From Pavlovales sp. CCMP2436 (Eukaryota; Haptophyta; Pavlovophyceae; Pavlovales), in the NCBI GenBank assembly GCA_026770615.1, contig MU631575.1, positions 157,675-172,437 of the forward strand: a stretch of 14,763 nucleotides of DNA, in the 5' to 3' direction. Shown here piece by piece: positions 1-6,994 of the stretch. Position 1 is the first letter of the stretch. The number at the start of each line of letters is the position of its first letter. The position numbers were made by a program, and so were the translations under genes. Below the pieces are notes generated by a model that saw only the letters and a program-made list of their open reading frames with translations, was not told the DNA's origin and made no database searches.

Positions 1-5
1 CCCCC

Positions 6-124
6 GTATCCCCCCCCCCCCCCCTCCCCCTCCCCCCCCCCCCCAGGTATCTGACTGTCTGCCCTCTCCCCAGCCCCCCAGGTATCTGACTGTCTGCCCC
101 CCGCCCCCCCCACCCCACGGCCAG
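6..124 (+). repeat. Three tandem intron-like GTATC...CAG units
   Basis: Three head-to-tail units occupy 6-46 (41 nt), 47-81 (35 nt) and 82-124 (43 nt). Each begins GTATC, runs through C-rich pyrimidine tract and ends CAG, so every junction reads CAG|GTATC. Units 2 and 3 also share TGACTGTCTGCCC just after their starts. The last CAG lies directly before the reading frame at 125, so the array probably forms the 3' part of an intron. That each unit could splice as its own intron is inference. The simpler reading is a minisatellite inside one intron. Confidence 0.6.
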
Positions 125-359
125 GCTCTTTGGCGAGACTGGGAAGGTGTACGTTGGCAAGGTGATGAGCTACCGCGAGCTCTATGGAAAGGGCCTCAAG
201 AAGCACGGCCTGTGGGAGATCCGCTACGAAGACGACAGTGACCCGGAGGACGACAAGGAGGAGCTCACGCTGCAGGAGCTCTGCGCAGCCCTCTCGTACG
301 CCAGCGACCTCGGGATGAGGGGCGCCGCTGCACAGGACCTGGCACAGCGAGTAATCTAG
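125..359 (+). CDS. Terminal exon with a Tudor-like motif (partial protein)
   Basis: The frame is open from the CAG acceptor at 122-124 to a TAG at 357-359 and gives about 78 residues. Visible blocks are LFGETGKVYVGKVMSYRELY, then WEIRYEDDSDPEDD, then EELTLQEL. This resembles the short beta-barrel (Tudor-like) module F-G-x-x-G-x-V-x-G-x-V-x(n)-W-x-I-x-Y-E-D-x-D-x-E-D-L-x-x-x-E-L that is common in plant and algal chromatin proteins, here with extra acidic residues. The family link is by eye. The GTG at 147 and ATG at 165 are unlikely starts, because the motif begins upstream of both and a strong acceptor precedes it. The rest of the gene lies outside the window to the left. A GTAATC at 351-356 could be a donor, in which case this is not the last exon. 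Confidence 0.55.
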
Positions 360-408
360 TCAAATTGTGTCGCTATGCTAGGGCCACGTGCTAGTTGTAT
401 TGGTAGCT

Positions 409-562
409 TCAGTCCGCTGGCTGTGAGTCAACACTTTATCACACGTCATGCGTGTAGGCTGCACTTGGCCTACGGCCGCGCTACGGTACTTAGCGGCCTT
501 CGGGCCTAGCGCTAGGTAATGGACCTCTGACACCGAAGTGGAGGCTGCAGCGTCAGCCTCGC
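409..562 (-). repeat. Dispersed repeat R1 (inverted relative to 5546-5648)
   Basis: Read on the minus strand, this segment shares ordered blocks with 5546-5648 on the plus strand: GCGAGGCTGACGCTGCA at one end, CCATTACCTAG in the middle, then GGCCAA.TGCAG, and CAGCCAGCGGACTGA at the other end. R1 is about 50 bp longer because of extra sequence in the middle. It has no coding signal and begins about 50 bp after the exon at 125-359. It is probably an old non-autonomous transposon or a duplicated non-coding piece. Confidence 0.65.
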
Positions 563-1078
563 GTGCAGCAAGCGCAACAGTCTGTCTCCTGCAGCGCGCG
601 CAACCCAGCATGGGTCGTCTGTACTCCTCGGAGCAGCTGACGCGCTGCAGCCAGCCGCGCGCGCAACGTCTTGGGCCTCGCGAGACGGTCTCCCGGCCAG
701 CCTCTTCGCTCACCTTTCGCGTCGGCCCTGCGACGTGAGCTGCCGCGTGCGATCAACCCTGTCGCCACCCCTCGTTCGGCCCCGCCGCCGCGTAGGCGCT
801 GCTCTGCGCTGGCCCTCCGCCACTGTTGCCGAGCGAGCGCCATCCGCGCCCTCGTCCTTGCCCTGTGCGCCCTCCACAGCTGCCGCCGACCCAGCTCCGC
901 GACCGCCCTCCGCGCCATCCACCGCTGCCGCCGGCCAAGCTTCCGCCATCGTCCACTGCGCCATAGCGCTCCGCAGGCCAACTTCCTGCTGCCCTCCGCG
1001 TCGCGCAGTGGGCGGGCGGCAAGCCAAGATCTTTCAGCCTGCAAGCCAAGTTGAAATACTTGGGTTAGCGTCTGAAAT
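563..1078. other. GC-rich low-complexity region without a credible gene
   Basis: Several frames on both strands stay open here only because the sequence is rich in GC and CGC/GCC triplets. Their translations are Arg/Ala/Pro-rich and show no domain. Two degenerate 45-bp tandem units are visible at 867-911 and 912-956, both containing GCTGCCGCCG. A 14-bp direct repeat, TGAAATACTTGGGT, occurs at 1052-1065 and 1073-1086. No promoter or RNA gene can be supported. Confidence 0.55.
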
Positions 1079-1141
1079 ACTTGGGTAACAATATTTTCCG
1101 GATCGTCCCGGGGACGGACGTTTAACTAGAAACTTACACAC
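1079..1141. repeat. Short block shared with 13732-13788
   Basis: ACTTGGGT, then a spacer, then GGGGACGGACGT, a CTAGA core and TTACACAC appear in the same order and orientation at 13732-13788. Here the block lies just past the last recognisable reverse-transcriptase codons of the minus-strand copia remnant. The right-hand copy may therefore be a second, more eroded relic of the same element. The match is short and imperfect. Confidence 0.5.
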
Positions 1142-1548
1142 TGCGTCAGGTGCATGTGGATGCTGTTCTAGCTGGCCGTGTACTGCGCGCCAAGGAACTT
1201 GTCCAGATCTTGTAGCTTGATCTCGTAGTCCTCTTTGAGCGAGTCGGCCAGCTCCTAGAACGCCAGCAAGTTGGCGAAGGCGTTGAGCGCGAGCATGTCA
1301 TCTACAATGATGCCGACTGAGATGAACCCCCCACACTGCGTCTCCATCAGGAAGATGTACGGCGCGACCTCGGACTGGATGAAGCCACGCTTGAGCAGCC
1401 GCGCTCGGTTCTTCTTGAACCAGGCCTGTCCCGACTGACAAAGGCCGGGGTGAGCTTTCACTTGCCGAGCCGCGATCTTGAACACGTCGAACGCGTTAAT
1501 CTTTGGCTCGTACTCCGGTGGCAGCTCGGTCAGCACCGTTGTCCTCCT
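1142..1548 (-). pseudogene. Copia remnant: truncated reverse transcriptase
   Basis: The frame begins with ELPPEYEPK (compare QPPGYE in copia RT), continues GLCQSGQAWFKK (compare GLKQS.RAW.K), GFIQSEVAPYIF and the catalytic block IVDDML (family YVDDML), then LQDLDKFLGAQY (compare L.FLG). TAG codons interrupt it at 1255-1257 and 1168-1170. RT residues normally preceding PPGYE, including the first catalytic Asp region, are absent: the integrase linker runs almost directly into this block, so an internal deletion of several hundred bases is inferred. RNase H would follow to the left but is not recognisable. Confidence 0.8.
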
Positions 1549-1559
1549 CGATCATGCCT

Positions 1560-2660
1560 CTGCGGGTCGTGCTTGAGCGTGAGGGGCGGAGCGCCTGCGG
1601 GCCGCAAGATGGTGGTCTCGGGCTTGTCGGCCTCGAGCTCGCTCTCGCTCTCCGACTCGACGGACTCGGGCTTGCTGACTGGCGTGGACGACTCGAACTC
1701 GCCGACGGGCGTGGACGGCTCGGACTTGAAAGGAGTGTGCCCCCCCTCGAGATTCGGGCGCTCGTCGACTTGTACATGCCGCAAGAATGCGAGACGTCCG
1801 TCGTCTAGCAACACAATCCAGCCCAGCATGTAGCGGTAGGTCCGATCAAGCTGCACGCCGTCTTCGCCGCGGCCCATCACTATGCCGCGCGCCGACTGAA
1901 TGCCGAACTTGCCTTGGGTTTGGTCCCCTCTCCGAGCAAGAGAACTCGGCACGGTGCTCCAAAGATTACAGAGTGCTTGCAGCTCGGCCGCCGGCCGAAG
2001 AAAATCTCGAAAGGCGAGACAAAGCGCACGGCGCCAGTCGTCGGGTCGACGACGCGCCGCAATGCGAGACGGTTGCAAGCTGCAACCGCGTGCCTGAACG
2101 CCCAATGCCAATGGCGGAAGCTTTGGCCTGACGTGGCCAGCCTCGCACGCACATCTGGCTCGAGAGTACCAAAGCTGCGCTTAGCCACGCCATTGCTGGC
2201 AGGGGTGTGCGGGCACGACGTGACGTTGGCCGCCAGGCCATACTCGAGAAGCACCTTGCCAAAGGCCTCCGAGTTTATAGGTGTACCTCCGTCGGTGTGA
2301 ACGTACCGACGAAAACCCTTGCCGAGCATGAACAAGCCGCCGGCATGTGCCGACGCGCCGAGCTCGGAAAGGTAGTTCCGTGTGAGCCCGGGGAGCTCGC
2401 GCTGCGACGTCGCAAAGTAAGCCCGGCGGAATCGCGAGTATGCATCCACGAAGAGAATGGCATACTTGTAACCCGACCGGTCCCCCTCGATGTTCTTGAT
2501 GGGCAAGTCGTGCTTCGACGCCGAGTAGACGCTCAGGTACGTGATCTCGCCGGCGGCCTTGGCATTGGGCAACGGCAACTCGTGTGTGAGTCGCCGCATG
2601 CGTGCGTCCAACAGCGTGTTGAGGGCCGACGCCATTGGAGTTTGACTCCCCATGTTGTCG
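1560..2660 (-). pseudogene. Copia remnant: integrase core and C-terminal region
   Basis: Recognisable rve-type blocks in order are GYKYAILFVDAYSRF, VHTDGG (second catalytic Asp at 2291-2293), PHTPASNGVAKRS, WHWAFRHAVAACNR and VSPFEIFFGRRPS. About 36 residues past the second Asp, where copia integrases have Glu in NGVAER, this copy has Lys (codon 2180-2182). The first Asp also appears replaced in LSVYSAS. A frame change near 1915 leads to the usual C-terminal block, LGWIVLLDDGRLAFLRHVQV (compare RDV.F.E in the family), followed by a Ser/Glu-rich linker. The zinc-binding N-terminal domain could not be found. Integration activity is presumably lost. Confidence 0.8.
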
Positions 2661-3009
2661 ACTGCCCAGCGCGTCCACGCGAGCAGGTTCTTGTCCGTTG
2701 TGCCCGTCCGGAGAGACCACAAACGCAGCCAGTCTACAGAGTGGCGCCCCCCTCCGTGACCAGCAACGCTGGTCTTCCCCTGGCCACCTAGTTTTCCTGG
2801 CCATAGGAGGCCTGGGAACGCTACTCTGCGCGGCGTAGGTTGGAGGGACCACCGCGGCGCGACGATGCGCGTACCTTTGGCGGCTGCGCGACTGCGGCTG
2901 GCTTGCCGTCGGCCGACGCCTTGTTGGCGCGCATACTTGCGCGCGCACCGCTGATGCCGTTGATCACAACGAGACCGGTAATCTCGGCGACCGACTGCGA
3001 CGCTCCTCC

Positions 3010-3465
3010 CTAGTGCACGATGTGGCTGCTGGACTTGATGCCGACGACCCTGCACGCCTCCACCTCCTTGATGATCATCTTCCTGGGGAACAGGCTCTGG
3101 TCAGCACCAGAGTCCAGGTACATCTTGACGTTGTCGAACGAGGTACCGTCCTGACCCTCAATGTTGCTGTAGACCATGGAGTTCTTGTCGACGGCGACGC
3201 GGCCGCCGCCAATGGCCAAGAGGTCGAGGTACGACCCTCCCGTCGCGAAGTGGACGATTGCGCCTGCCTCAATAAGGCACGATACGCTGATGAGCGGGAA
3301 CAACACGTCGTTGGTGCCCAATGCGTGCAGCTCGACCTTGGCACCGAGCTTGGGGCGGGTGTCGAACTCGCCACGGCGGTCGTCATTGCTGAGCACCGCG
3401 GGGTGCTGGGGAATCGCAGAGCGGACGTGCGCATGCTGCCGTGTCTCTGCGCTGAGCCCGTACAC
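3010..3465 (-). pseudogene. Copia remnant: aspartic protease region
   Basis: The frame contains MYLDSGADQSLFPRK with the active-site triad Asp-Ser-Gly (Asp codon 3112-3114). Copia proteases typically have LDSGA at this site. The upstream part (residues ALGTNDVLFPLISV, EAGAIVHFATGG) is unrecognised in detail. The frame ends at 3010, and the integrase continues in another frame, so a -1 shift or a mutation separates them. The protease normally acts as a dimer to process Gag-Pol. With the rest of the element broken, no activity is expected. Confidence 0.65.
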
Positions 3466-3779
3466 GCGCGCCCGCCGCCACGGCCCTGCATCTCGCCATG
3501 CCCGCGCTGGGAGCTGACAAAGCCGCGGCCGTATCCGAAGTGGAAGCCGTCGATCTCCGGCTTGTCCTGCTTGGTGTCGTTGGAGAAGGTCACCTTCTGC
3601 ACGTCGGTAGAACTCGACGCGGCGACAGCCTCGAAATGGTCAGAACGATCGGAGTCGGAGCCGTCGGATTCGGACTCAGAGTTGGACTCGTCGCCGGGGA
3701 TCAAGAACGGCAAGTTGTCGGTGTCACTGTACGACGAGGTGTCGGTGTCCGATACATCGGAGTCTTGCCGGAGAGGGTG
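3466..3779 (-). pseudogene. Copia remnant: gag C-terminal part
   Basis: The frame reads an Asp/Ser-rich stretch (DSDVSDTDTSSYSDTDN, then a Ser/Glu cluster) followed by a Gly/Arg-rich basic segment (GYGRGFVSSQRGHG, MQGRGGGRA). Such a basic tail fits the nucleic-acid-binding end of a Gag protein. A CCHC zinc knuckle, usual in copia Gag, is not visible. The frame stays open into the inverted repeat beyond 3780 with no ATG nearby, so the Gag N-terminus has been lost or replaced. Assignment rests mainly on position before the protease. Confidence 0.5.
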
Positions 3780-4291
3780 AGAAGAAATGCTCTGACGTAT
3801 CCGGTGGGTGCGCTGACGTGTCCCGCCCGATCTTAGTCAGTTCGTATCTAAACAGGCTTCAAAATCGTATCCAAATCGAAAATCGTATCCACACGCGCCG
3901 TTCGGAATAACGTATCCAAAAAAGCCTTAAATCCGTATCTCAACCGAAAATCGTACCCACACGCGCAGATCGAAAATCGTACCCGCAAACTCGCACAAAC
4001 GTATCTAGCGATAAATCGTACCCCACAGGTGCTCTCACGTACCCAGTATTATGTAGTGATCGGGGATCGTACCCACGCCACGCCTAAAAAATGTATCCCA
4101 GAGACCAGGGCGCGGTTCACACGGCCGAGCGCGAGCGCCATGCTCCGCATGCTGCGCGCCACCGGGAGCGGTGTGCTTGGCGCGGCGGTGCTTGTCCTCG
4201 CGCAGACGCGCGAGCCGACTTCGGCGATACCCAGGCGCGACACCTCTCCACCTGGCGTGGCGCCCCCCGCCCAGCGGCCGCGCAACGACGC
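3780..4291 (+). repeat. Left terminal inverted repeat
   Basis: The repeat starts AGAAGAAATGCTCTG and runs to GCGGCCGCGCAACGACGC. The outer half (to about 4100) is comparatively AT-rich and holds the heptamer array; the inner half is GC-rich. The outermost 80 bp differ most from the right copy, and the middle is nearly identical. Short frames such as RRNALTYPVGALTCPARS run across the outer edge, but this looks like read-through from flanking DNA rather than a gene. Confidence 0.9.
3796..4098 (+). repeat. Left heptamer array, 14 copies of CGTAYCC-like motif
   Basis: Copies begin at 3796, 3817, 3843, 3866, 3884, 3911, 3934, 3952, 3978, 4000, 4017, 4038, 4068 and 4092. Variants are CGTATCC, CGTACCC, CGTATCT, CGTGTCC and TGTATCC. 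Spacings are 17-30 bp (mean about 23), and in the middle follow a three-step pattern (26/23/18, 27/23/18, 26/22/17). This shows a higher-order unit of about 67 bp at 3843-3910, 3911-3977 and 3978-4037. Arrays of short subterminal motifs are known transposase-binding sites in several DNA transposon superfamilies. That role here is inference. Confidence 0.85.
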
Positions 4292-4537
4292 GCCGGCTCG
4301 AGCGTGAAGTTGCCCCGTCGTCAGATGGACGGGACACCGCGAGGGAGGCCAAGCTGCTCGCGCTGGTGGACGTCGATGCGCGACGTCAAGGCGCGTCGGC
4401 GGTGCAGCCGCGCCCCTTGGCGAGGCCGTGGCGCGGCGCTCGCCGCCTCCGCCGCCTCGCCGTCGCCCGCGGCCGAGCGCGTGGTCCCGAGTGCGACACG
4501 CCGGGGACGCACGACTGAGCAGCTCAGGGCTCACGTC

Positions 4538-4737
4538 GCCACCTCCGCGGCGCGGCAGCAGTCCCGACTTCGCGACCGCGCAGTTAAACGCCTAGTCAGC
4601 GGTGTGGCCGGAGGTGGACGACGCGGAGTGCCAGGCGAACTTCGAGGCCGTGCAGACGCGCGCGCTTCAGTGCGCGCACGACGACCCGCTCAAGCCCCAC
4701 CTGCGCATGCCGCTCGCAGCACTGCAGGCCGCGCCAT
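4538..4737 (+). repeat. Inner left arm, inverted copy of 6108-6375
   Basis: Blocks CCACCTCCGCGG, CGGCAGCAGTCC, GCGGTGTGGCCGGAGGTG and CCCCACCTGCGCATGCCGCT recur on the minus strand of 6108-6375 in the same order. The copies differ by indels: the right one has about 60 extra bp between the second and third blocks. Sequence 4306-4520 in this arm has no counterpart in the right arm, which has its own sequence at 6396-6480. Confidence 0.75.
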
Positions 4738-4741
4738 CCCA
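4602..4741 (+). pseudogene. Broken fragment of the ORF at 5801-6403
   Basis: The frame reads VWPEVDDAECQANFEAVQTR, then ALQCA, then PHLRMPLAALQAAP. It matches the minus-strand ORF blocks VWPEVNDAEFQASVEAERTR and PHLRMPLAALQAGP. Just upstream, at 4593-4595, a TAG stands where the intact copy has TGG (Trp of NAWSAVWPEV). The match ends near 4737, shortly before the MITE. It is a duplicated piece in inverted orientation, not an independent gene. Confidence 0.7.
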
Positions 4742-5042
4742 TATGGGGTATGGTCCAAGACGGTTGCGGCGCGCAAGAATGGTCAGTCGAGGGGTTGAAA
4801 TCCGAATTAGTGGCGCGATTCCGCACTGGGGAGGGGGGAAAGTTGTGGGCGGGATAAGTGGTAGACATTCTTCCCCCCTGCGCGCTAAGTACCAATAGCT
4901 CTTGTCAAATAGAGCCCTTCTTGACGGTTGTAGCCCACCTCGTGTGCCTCTCGAGTGCATCTGGGGTCGACAACATGCTAAAGGTAGCTAATATTTCCAA
5001 CTCTCACCGCTCGGAAGCGATAATAAGTCATAGTTCCCGATG

Positions 5043-5121
5043 GGGCACAGAGGAGTAAGATGCAGATTCGTGAATGGGGCGCCGCCCCACTAACGAATCT
5101 GCATCTAAAGTATCTGTGCCC
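5043..5121. repeat. Imperfect palindrome in MITE copy 1
   Basis: Two 38-bp arms flank a 3-bp centre (GCC). About 31 of 38 positions pair. The core GCAGATTCGT and the GGGGC next to the centre are intact. The equivalent palindrome in copy 2 is perfect. Confidence 0.8.
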
Positions 5122-5141
5122 AGACCGGTTCGTGAGTTACT

Positions 5142-5461
5142 GTTGGTGTTAGCCGGTCGCTCCGTCTCTCCTTTAGTCCTTGCGGCGCTAGAGGGTGCCC
5201 GTCGTCTCGACGGGCGGCAGGATCAAATACAGCGAGTTAGATCTTCACGAGCGATCAGTGCAACGCGATCAGCGGCGGACGGCAAAACTGAGCGATCACT
5301 GAGTGGCAATCACAATTTAAACTGAGCCAGAGTTGTGGCCAGTAAGTGTGTGCGGTGCTGTGTGCTGCGGGCAGGCATGTAGGTAGTACAGCTTGAGTAT
5401 AATGCTCTCATAGCCACTGGCCAGTAGCTATTAGAGCCTATACAAGAGCCATACCTCCAAC
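5142..5461. mobile_element. 320-bp insertion inside MITE copy 1, TSD AGTTACT
   Basis: The segment is absent from MITE copy 2 and is flanked by AGTTACT at 5135-5141 and 5462-5468. Its ends are weakly inverted (GTTGG... / ...CCAAC). It contains a 7-bp-stem hairpin (CCCGTCG at 5198, CGACGGG at 5208) and several GCGATCA words between 5251 and 5298. No ORF is credible. It is a third-level nested, non-autonomous element of unknown family. Confidence 0.8.
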
Positions 5462-5545
5462 AGTTACTCCGAAGGATTTTCACCGGACTTTTCGCAATTT
5501 CCCCCCGCACTGGCCACTAATTCGGATTTTGACCCCGAGCTTCAG

Positions 5546-5648
5546 GCGAGGCTGACGCTGCAACCTATAAACGACTCGCCATTACCTAGGCCAACTGCAG
5601 TCTTACAGGCCGTTAATAAGCGCTGTTGAGTCGCAGCCAGCGGACTGA
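5546..5648 (+). repeat. Dispersed repeat R2 (inverted copy of 409-562)
   Basis: Shares the ordered blocks listed for R1, ending CAGCCAGCGGACTGA. It begins 7 bp after the target-site duplication of MITE copy 1, so the MITE landed next to an existing R2-type sequence. It is shorter than R1 by about 50 bp. Confidence 0.65.
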
Positions 5649-5800
5649 CCAACTGTAACTTATCTGTATCACTAATAACCATATTACTATTAGTTATAAT
5701 ATTTATATTAATGAATATTTATATAATATATACCATTAATTTTTTTTAAACATTTAATTTTATATAGATAGCGGCTCAGCGTTTGCAACAGGTCGACATT
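5649..5800. other. AT-rich spacer
   Basis: From about 5655 to 5775 the sequence is strongly AT-rich (TTATTAATGAATATTT-like words, T8 run) amid GC-rich DNA. It separates R2 from the 3' end of the minus-strand ORF at 5801. It could be the 3' flank of that gene or leftover transposon DNA; no defined signal can be named. Confidence 0.5.
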
Positions 5801-6403
5801 TTAGCCCTCGCAGTTGAGGTTGTGGTCGGCCATCCCAATTGCACAGTTCTCGTTGACCAGCACGTACGACAGCGGCAGCTCGCGGAACCCATGCAGGAAA
5901 TCTGCCACGCGCGGCTCCTTGTATTCTGTACGAATTTTGAGGGTCATTGCATCAAACACGCGGCCGGCGACTGCGGGGCAGGCGATGCGCTTGCGATAGC
6001 AGTCGACGTCAGACTTGACACGCGCCAAATACTGGGTGCTATCCTCGAAGAGCTCCCCCTTCCTCTTGTCCAGCGGGTGCAGCATATGCCAGCCGCAGAA
6101 CAGACGGCGCGGCCCAGCCTGCAGAGCTGCGAGCGGCATGCGCAGGTGGGGCGGGAGCACGCAGCCAGGCGCGCTCTGAAGCGCGCGCGTCCGCTCGGCC
6201 TCGACGCTCGCCTGGAACTCTGCGTCGTTCACCTCCGGCCACACCGCCGACCAGGCGTTCGACTGCGCGAGCGCGAAGTCGCCCATGAACCAACTCGAGT
6301 TCCACTCTGCGCACTTGAGTCCGGGTTTCGGCGGCTCGAGCAGGCTGGACTGCTGCCGCGGCGCGGAGGTGGAGCCCTGCGTGAGTCCGGAGCTACTCGA
6401 GCG
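5801..6403 (-). CDS. Unrecognised ORF inside the inverted-repeat element
   Basis: The frame is open from 6403 (after a TGA at 6404-6406) to a TAA at 5801-5803. The first ATG is at 6286, giving 161 residues; about 39 more lie upstream. I do not recognise the family. The protein is of normal composition and not low-complexity, with blocks such as FMGDFALAQSNAWSAVWPEV, HLRMPLAALQAGP, LHPLDKRKGELFEDST, RVKSDVDCYRKRIACPAV and LSYVLVNENCAIGMADHN. The partial duplicate at 4602-4741 keeps much of the peptide, which argues for a once-coding origin. It may be a transposon gene, or a host gene fragment captured and inverted-duplicated. If host-derived, 6403 could be near an exon border. Confidence 0.45.
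   Translation of the reverse strand, partial: RSSSSGLTQGSTSAPRQQSSLLEPPKPGLKCAEWNSSWFMGDFALAQSNAWSAVWPEVNDAEFQASVEAERTRALQSAPGCVLPPHLRMPLAALQAGPRRLFCGWHMLHPLDKRKGELFEDSTQYLARVKSDVDCYRKRIACPAVAGRVFDAMTLKIRTEYKEPRVADFLHGFRELPLSYVLVNENCAIGMADHNLNCEG
6108..6375 (-). repeat. Inner right arm, inverted copy of 4538-4737
   Basis: Counterpart of the inner left arm. It encodes the N-terminal and middle part of the minus-strand ORF at 5801-6403. This arm keeps the frame open, whereas the left one does not, so the right arm is probably the better-preserved copy. Confidence 0.75.
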
Positions 6404-6483
6404 TCATCGTCGCCCTTTGGAACGCCAACGGGATCTGCCCCGGCGCGAGCTGCGCGAGCCCGGATACGCTCGGGCCGGCGCCA

Positions 6484-6994
6484 GCGTCGTTGCGCGGCCG
6501 CTGGGCGGGGGGCGCCACGCCGGGCGGAGAGGTGTCGCGCCTGGGCATCGCCGAAGTCGGCTCGCGCGTCTGCGCGAGGACAAGCACCGCCGCTCCAAGC
6601 ACACCGCTCCCGGTGGCGCGCAGCATGCGGAGCATGGTGCTCGCGCTCGGCCGTGTGAACCGCGCCCTGGTCTCTGGGATACGATTTTTAGGTGTGGCGT
6701 GGGTACGATCCCCGATCACTACATAATACTGGGTACGTGAGAGCACTTATGGGGTACGTTTTATCGCTAGATACGTTTGTGCGAGTTTGCGGGTACGATT
6801 TTCGATCTGCGCGTGTGGGTACGATTTTCGGTTGAGATACGGATTTAAGGCTTTTTTGGATACGTTATTCCGAACGGCGCGGGTGGATACGATTTTCAGT
6901 TGGGATACAATTTGAAGCCTGTTTGGATAAGAATTGACTAAGATCGGGCGGGATACGTCAGCGCATCCACAGGATACGCCAGAGCATTTCTTCT
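6484..6994 (-). repeat. Right terminal inverted repeat
   Basis: Reverse complement of the left arm, ending TCTTCT at 6994 and beginning GCGTCGTTGCGCGGCCGC near 6484. It carries the same 14 heptamers on the minus strand. The frame of the flanking minus-strand retrotransposon-like ORF ends inside it with NALAYPVDALTYPARS. Confidence 0.9.
6677..6983 (-). repeat. Right heptamer array (mirror of the left)
   Basis: The same motif appears as GGATACG/GGGTACG/AGATACG at about 6677, 6701, 6731, 6752, 6769, 6791, 6817, 6835, 6858, 6885, 6903, 6925, 6951 and 6972. The order and spacing mirror the left array. Two sites have decayed here (GGATACA at 6903, GGATAAG at 6925), whereas the left array has other variants, so each arm has mutated independently. 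Confidence 0.85.

Larger units (their letters stand above)
1142..3779 (-). pseudogene. Decayed Ty1/copia-type retrotransposon polyprotein
   Basis: Reading 3779 to 1142 on the minus strand gives the copia gene order: gag tail, aspartic protease, integrase, reverse transcriptase. The pieces lie in different frames: gag frame at 3779-3466, protease at 3465-3010, integrase core about 2640-1920, integrase C-terminus and linker about 1920-1560, RT 1548-1142. Going from gag to protease and from protease to integrase each needs a -1 (or +2) shift; further shifts occur near 1915 and 1545. The RT frame holds TAG at 1255-1257 and 1168-1170. Much of the RT N-terminus and all of RNase H are missing, and no LTR pair was found. 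It is a dead fragment whose 5' side meets the inverted-repeat element at 3780. Confidence 0.85.
4792..5535. mobile_element. MITE copy 1 (interrupted), TSD CGAG
   Basis: Terminal inverted repeats begin GGGTTGAAATCCGAATTAG and end CTAATTCGGATTTTGACCC, and are flanked by CGAG at 4788-4791 and 5536-5539. The body aligns with 10912-11331 over its whole length: CGCGATTCCGCACTGGGGAG, CACCTCGTGTGCCTCTCG, GGGGTCGACAACAT, and the GGATTTTCACCGGA end. Subtracting a 320-bp insert and its 7-bp duplication leaves 417 bp, against 420 bp for copy 2. It has no coding capacity. A 4-bp TSD occurs in some superfamilies such as Sola and Chapaev; this superfamily is not identified. Confidence 0.9.
3780..6994. mobile_element. 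Inverted-repeat element with heptamer-array ends (non-autonomous)
   Basis: Plus-strand 3780 onward matches the reverse complement of 6994 backward at an almost constant coordinate sum (10774-10775), so the arms align almost without gaps for 512 bp; by eye about 95% of positions agree. Further inside, homology resumes (4538-4737 with 6108-6375). No transposase is visible, so the element is probably non-autonomous or a large inverted duplication. No clear target-site duplication flanks it. The left end abuts the copia gag and the right end abuts a retrotransposon-like ORF. The centre has taken a MITE insertion, which itself carries another insert. Confidence 0.8.

Noticed and set aside
553..1054. 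Long overlapping frames on both strands (up to 163 residues)
   Set aside because: They are Arg/Ala/Pro-rich, occur in several frames at once, and follow from high GC and a degenerate 45-bp repeat; no domain is visible.
2181..3780. Plus- and minus-strand frames of 190-255 residues over the copia region
   Set aside because: Shadows of the copia frames; the recognised protease and integrase motifs are in other minus-strand frames.
5783..6740. Plus-strand frames of 291 and 151 residues
   Set aside because: Antisense to the minus-strand ORF and the right TIR; Arg/Ala-rich with no domain.
3780..6994. CRISPR-like array because of regular short repeats
   Set aside because: Repeats are 7 bp, spacers are not unique, and the arrays are mirrored in TIRs of a eukaryotic element.
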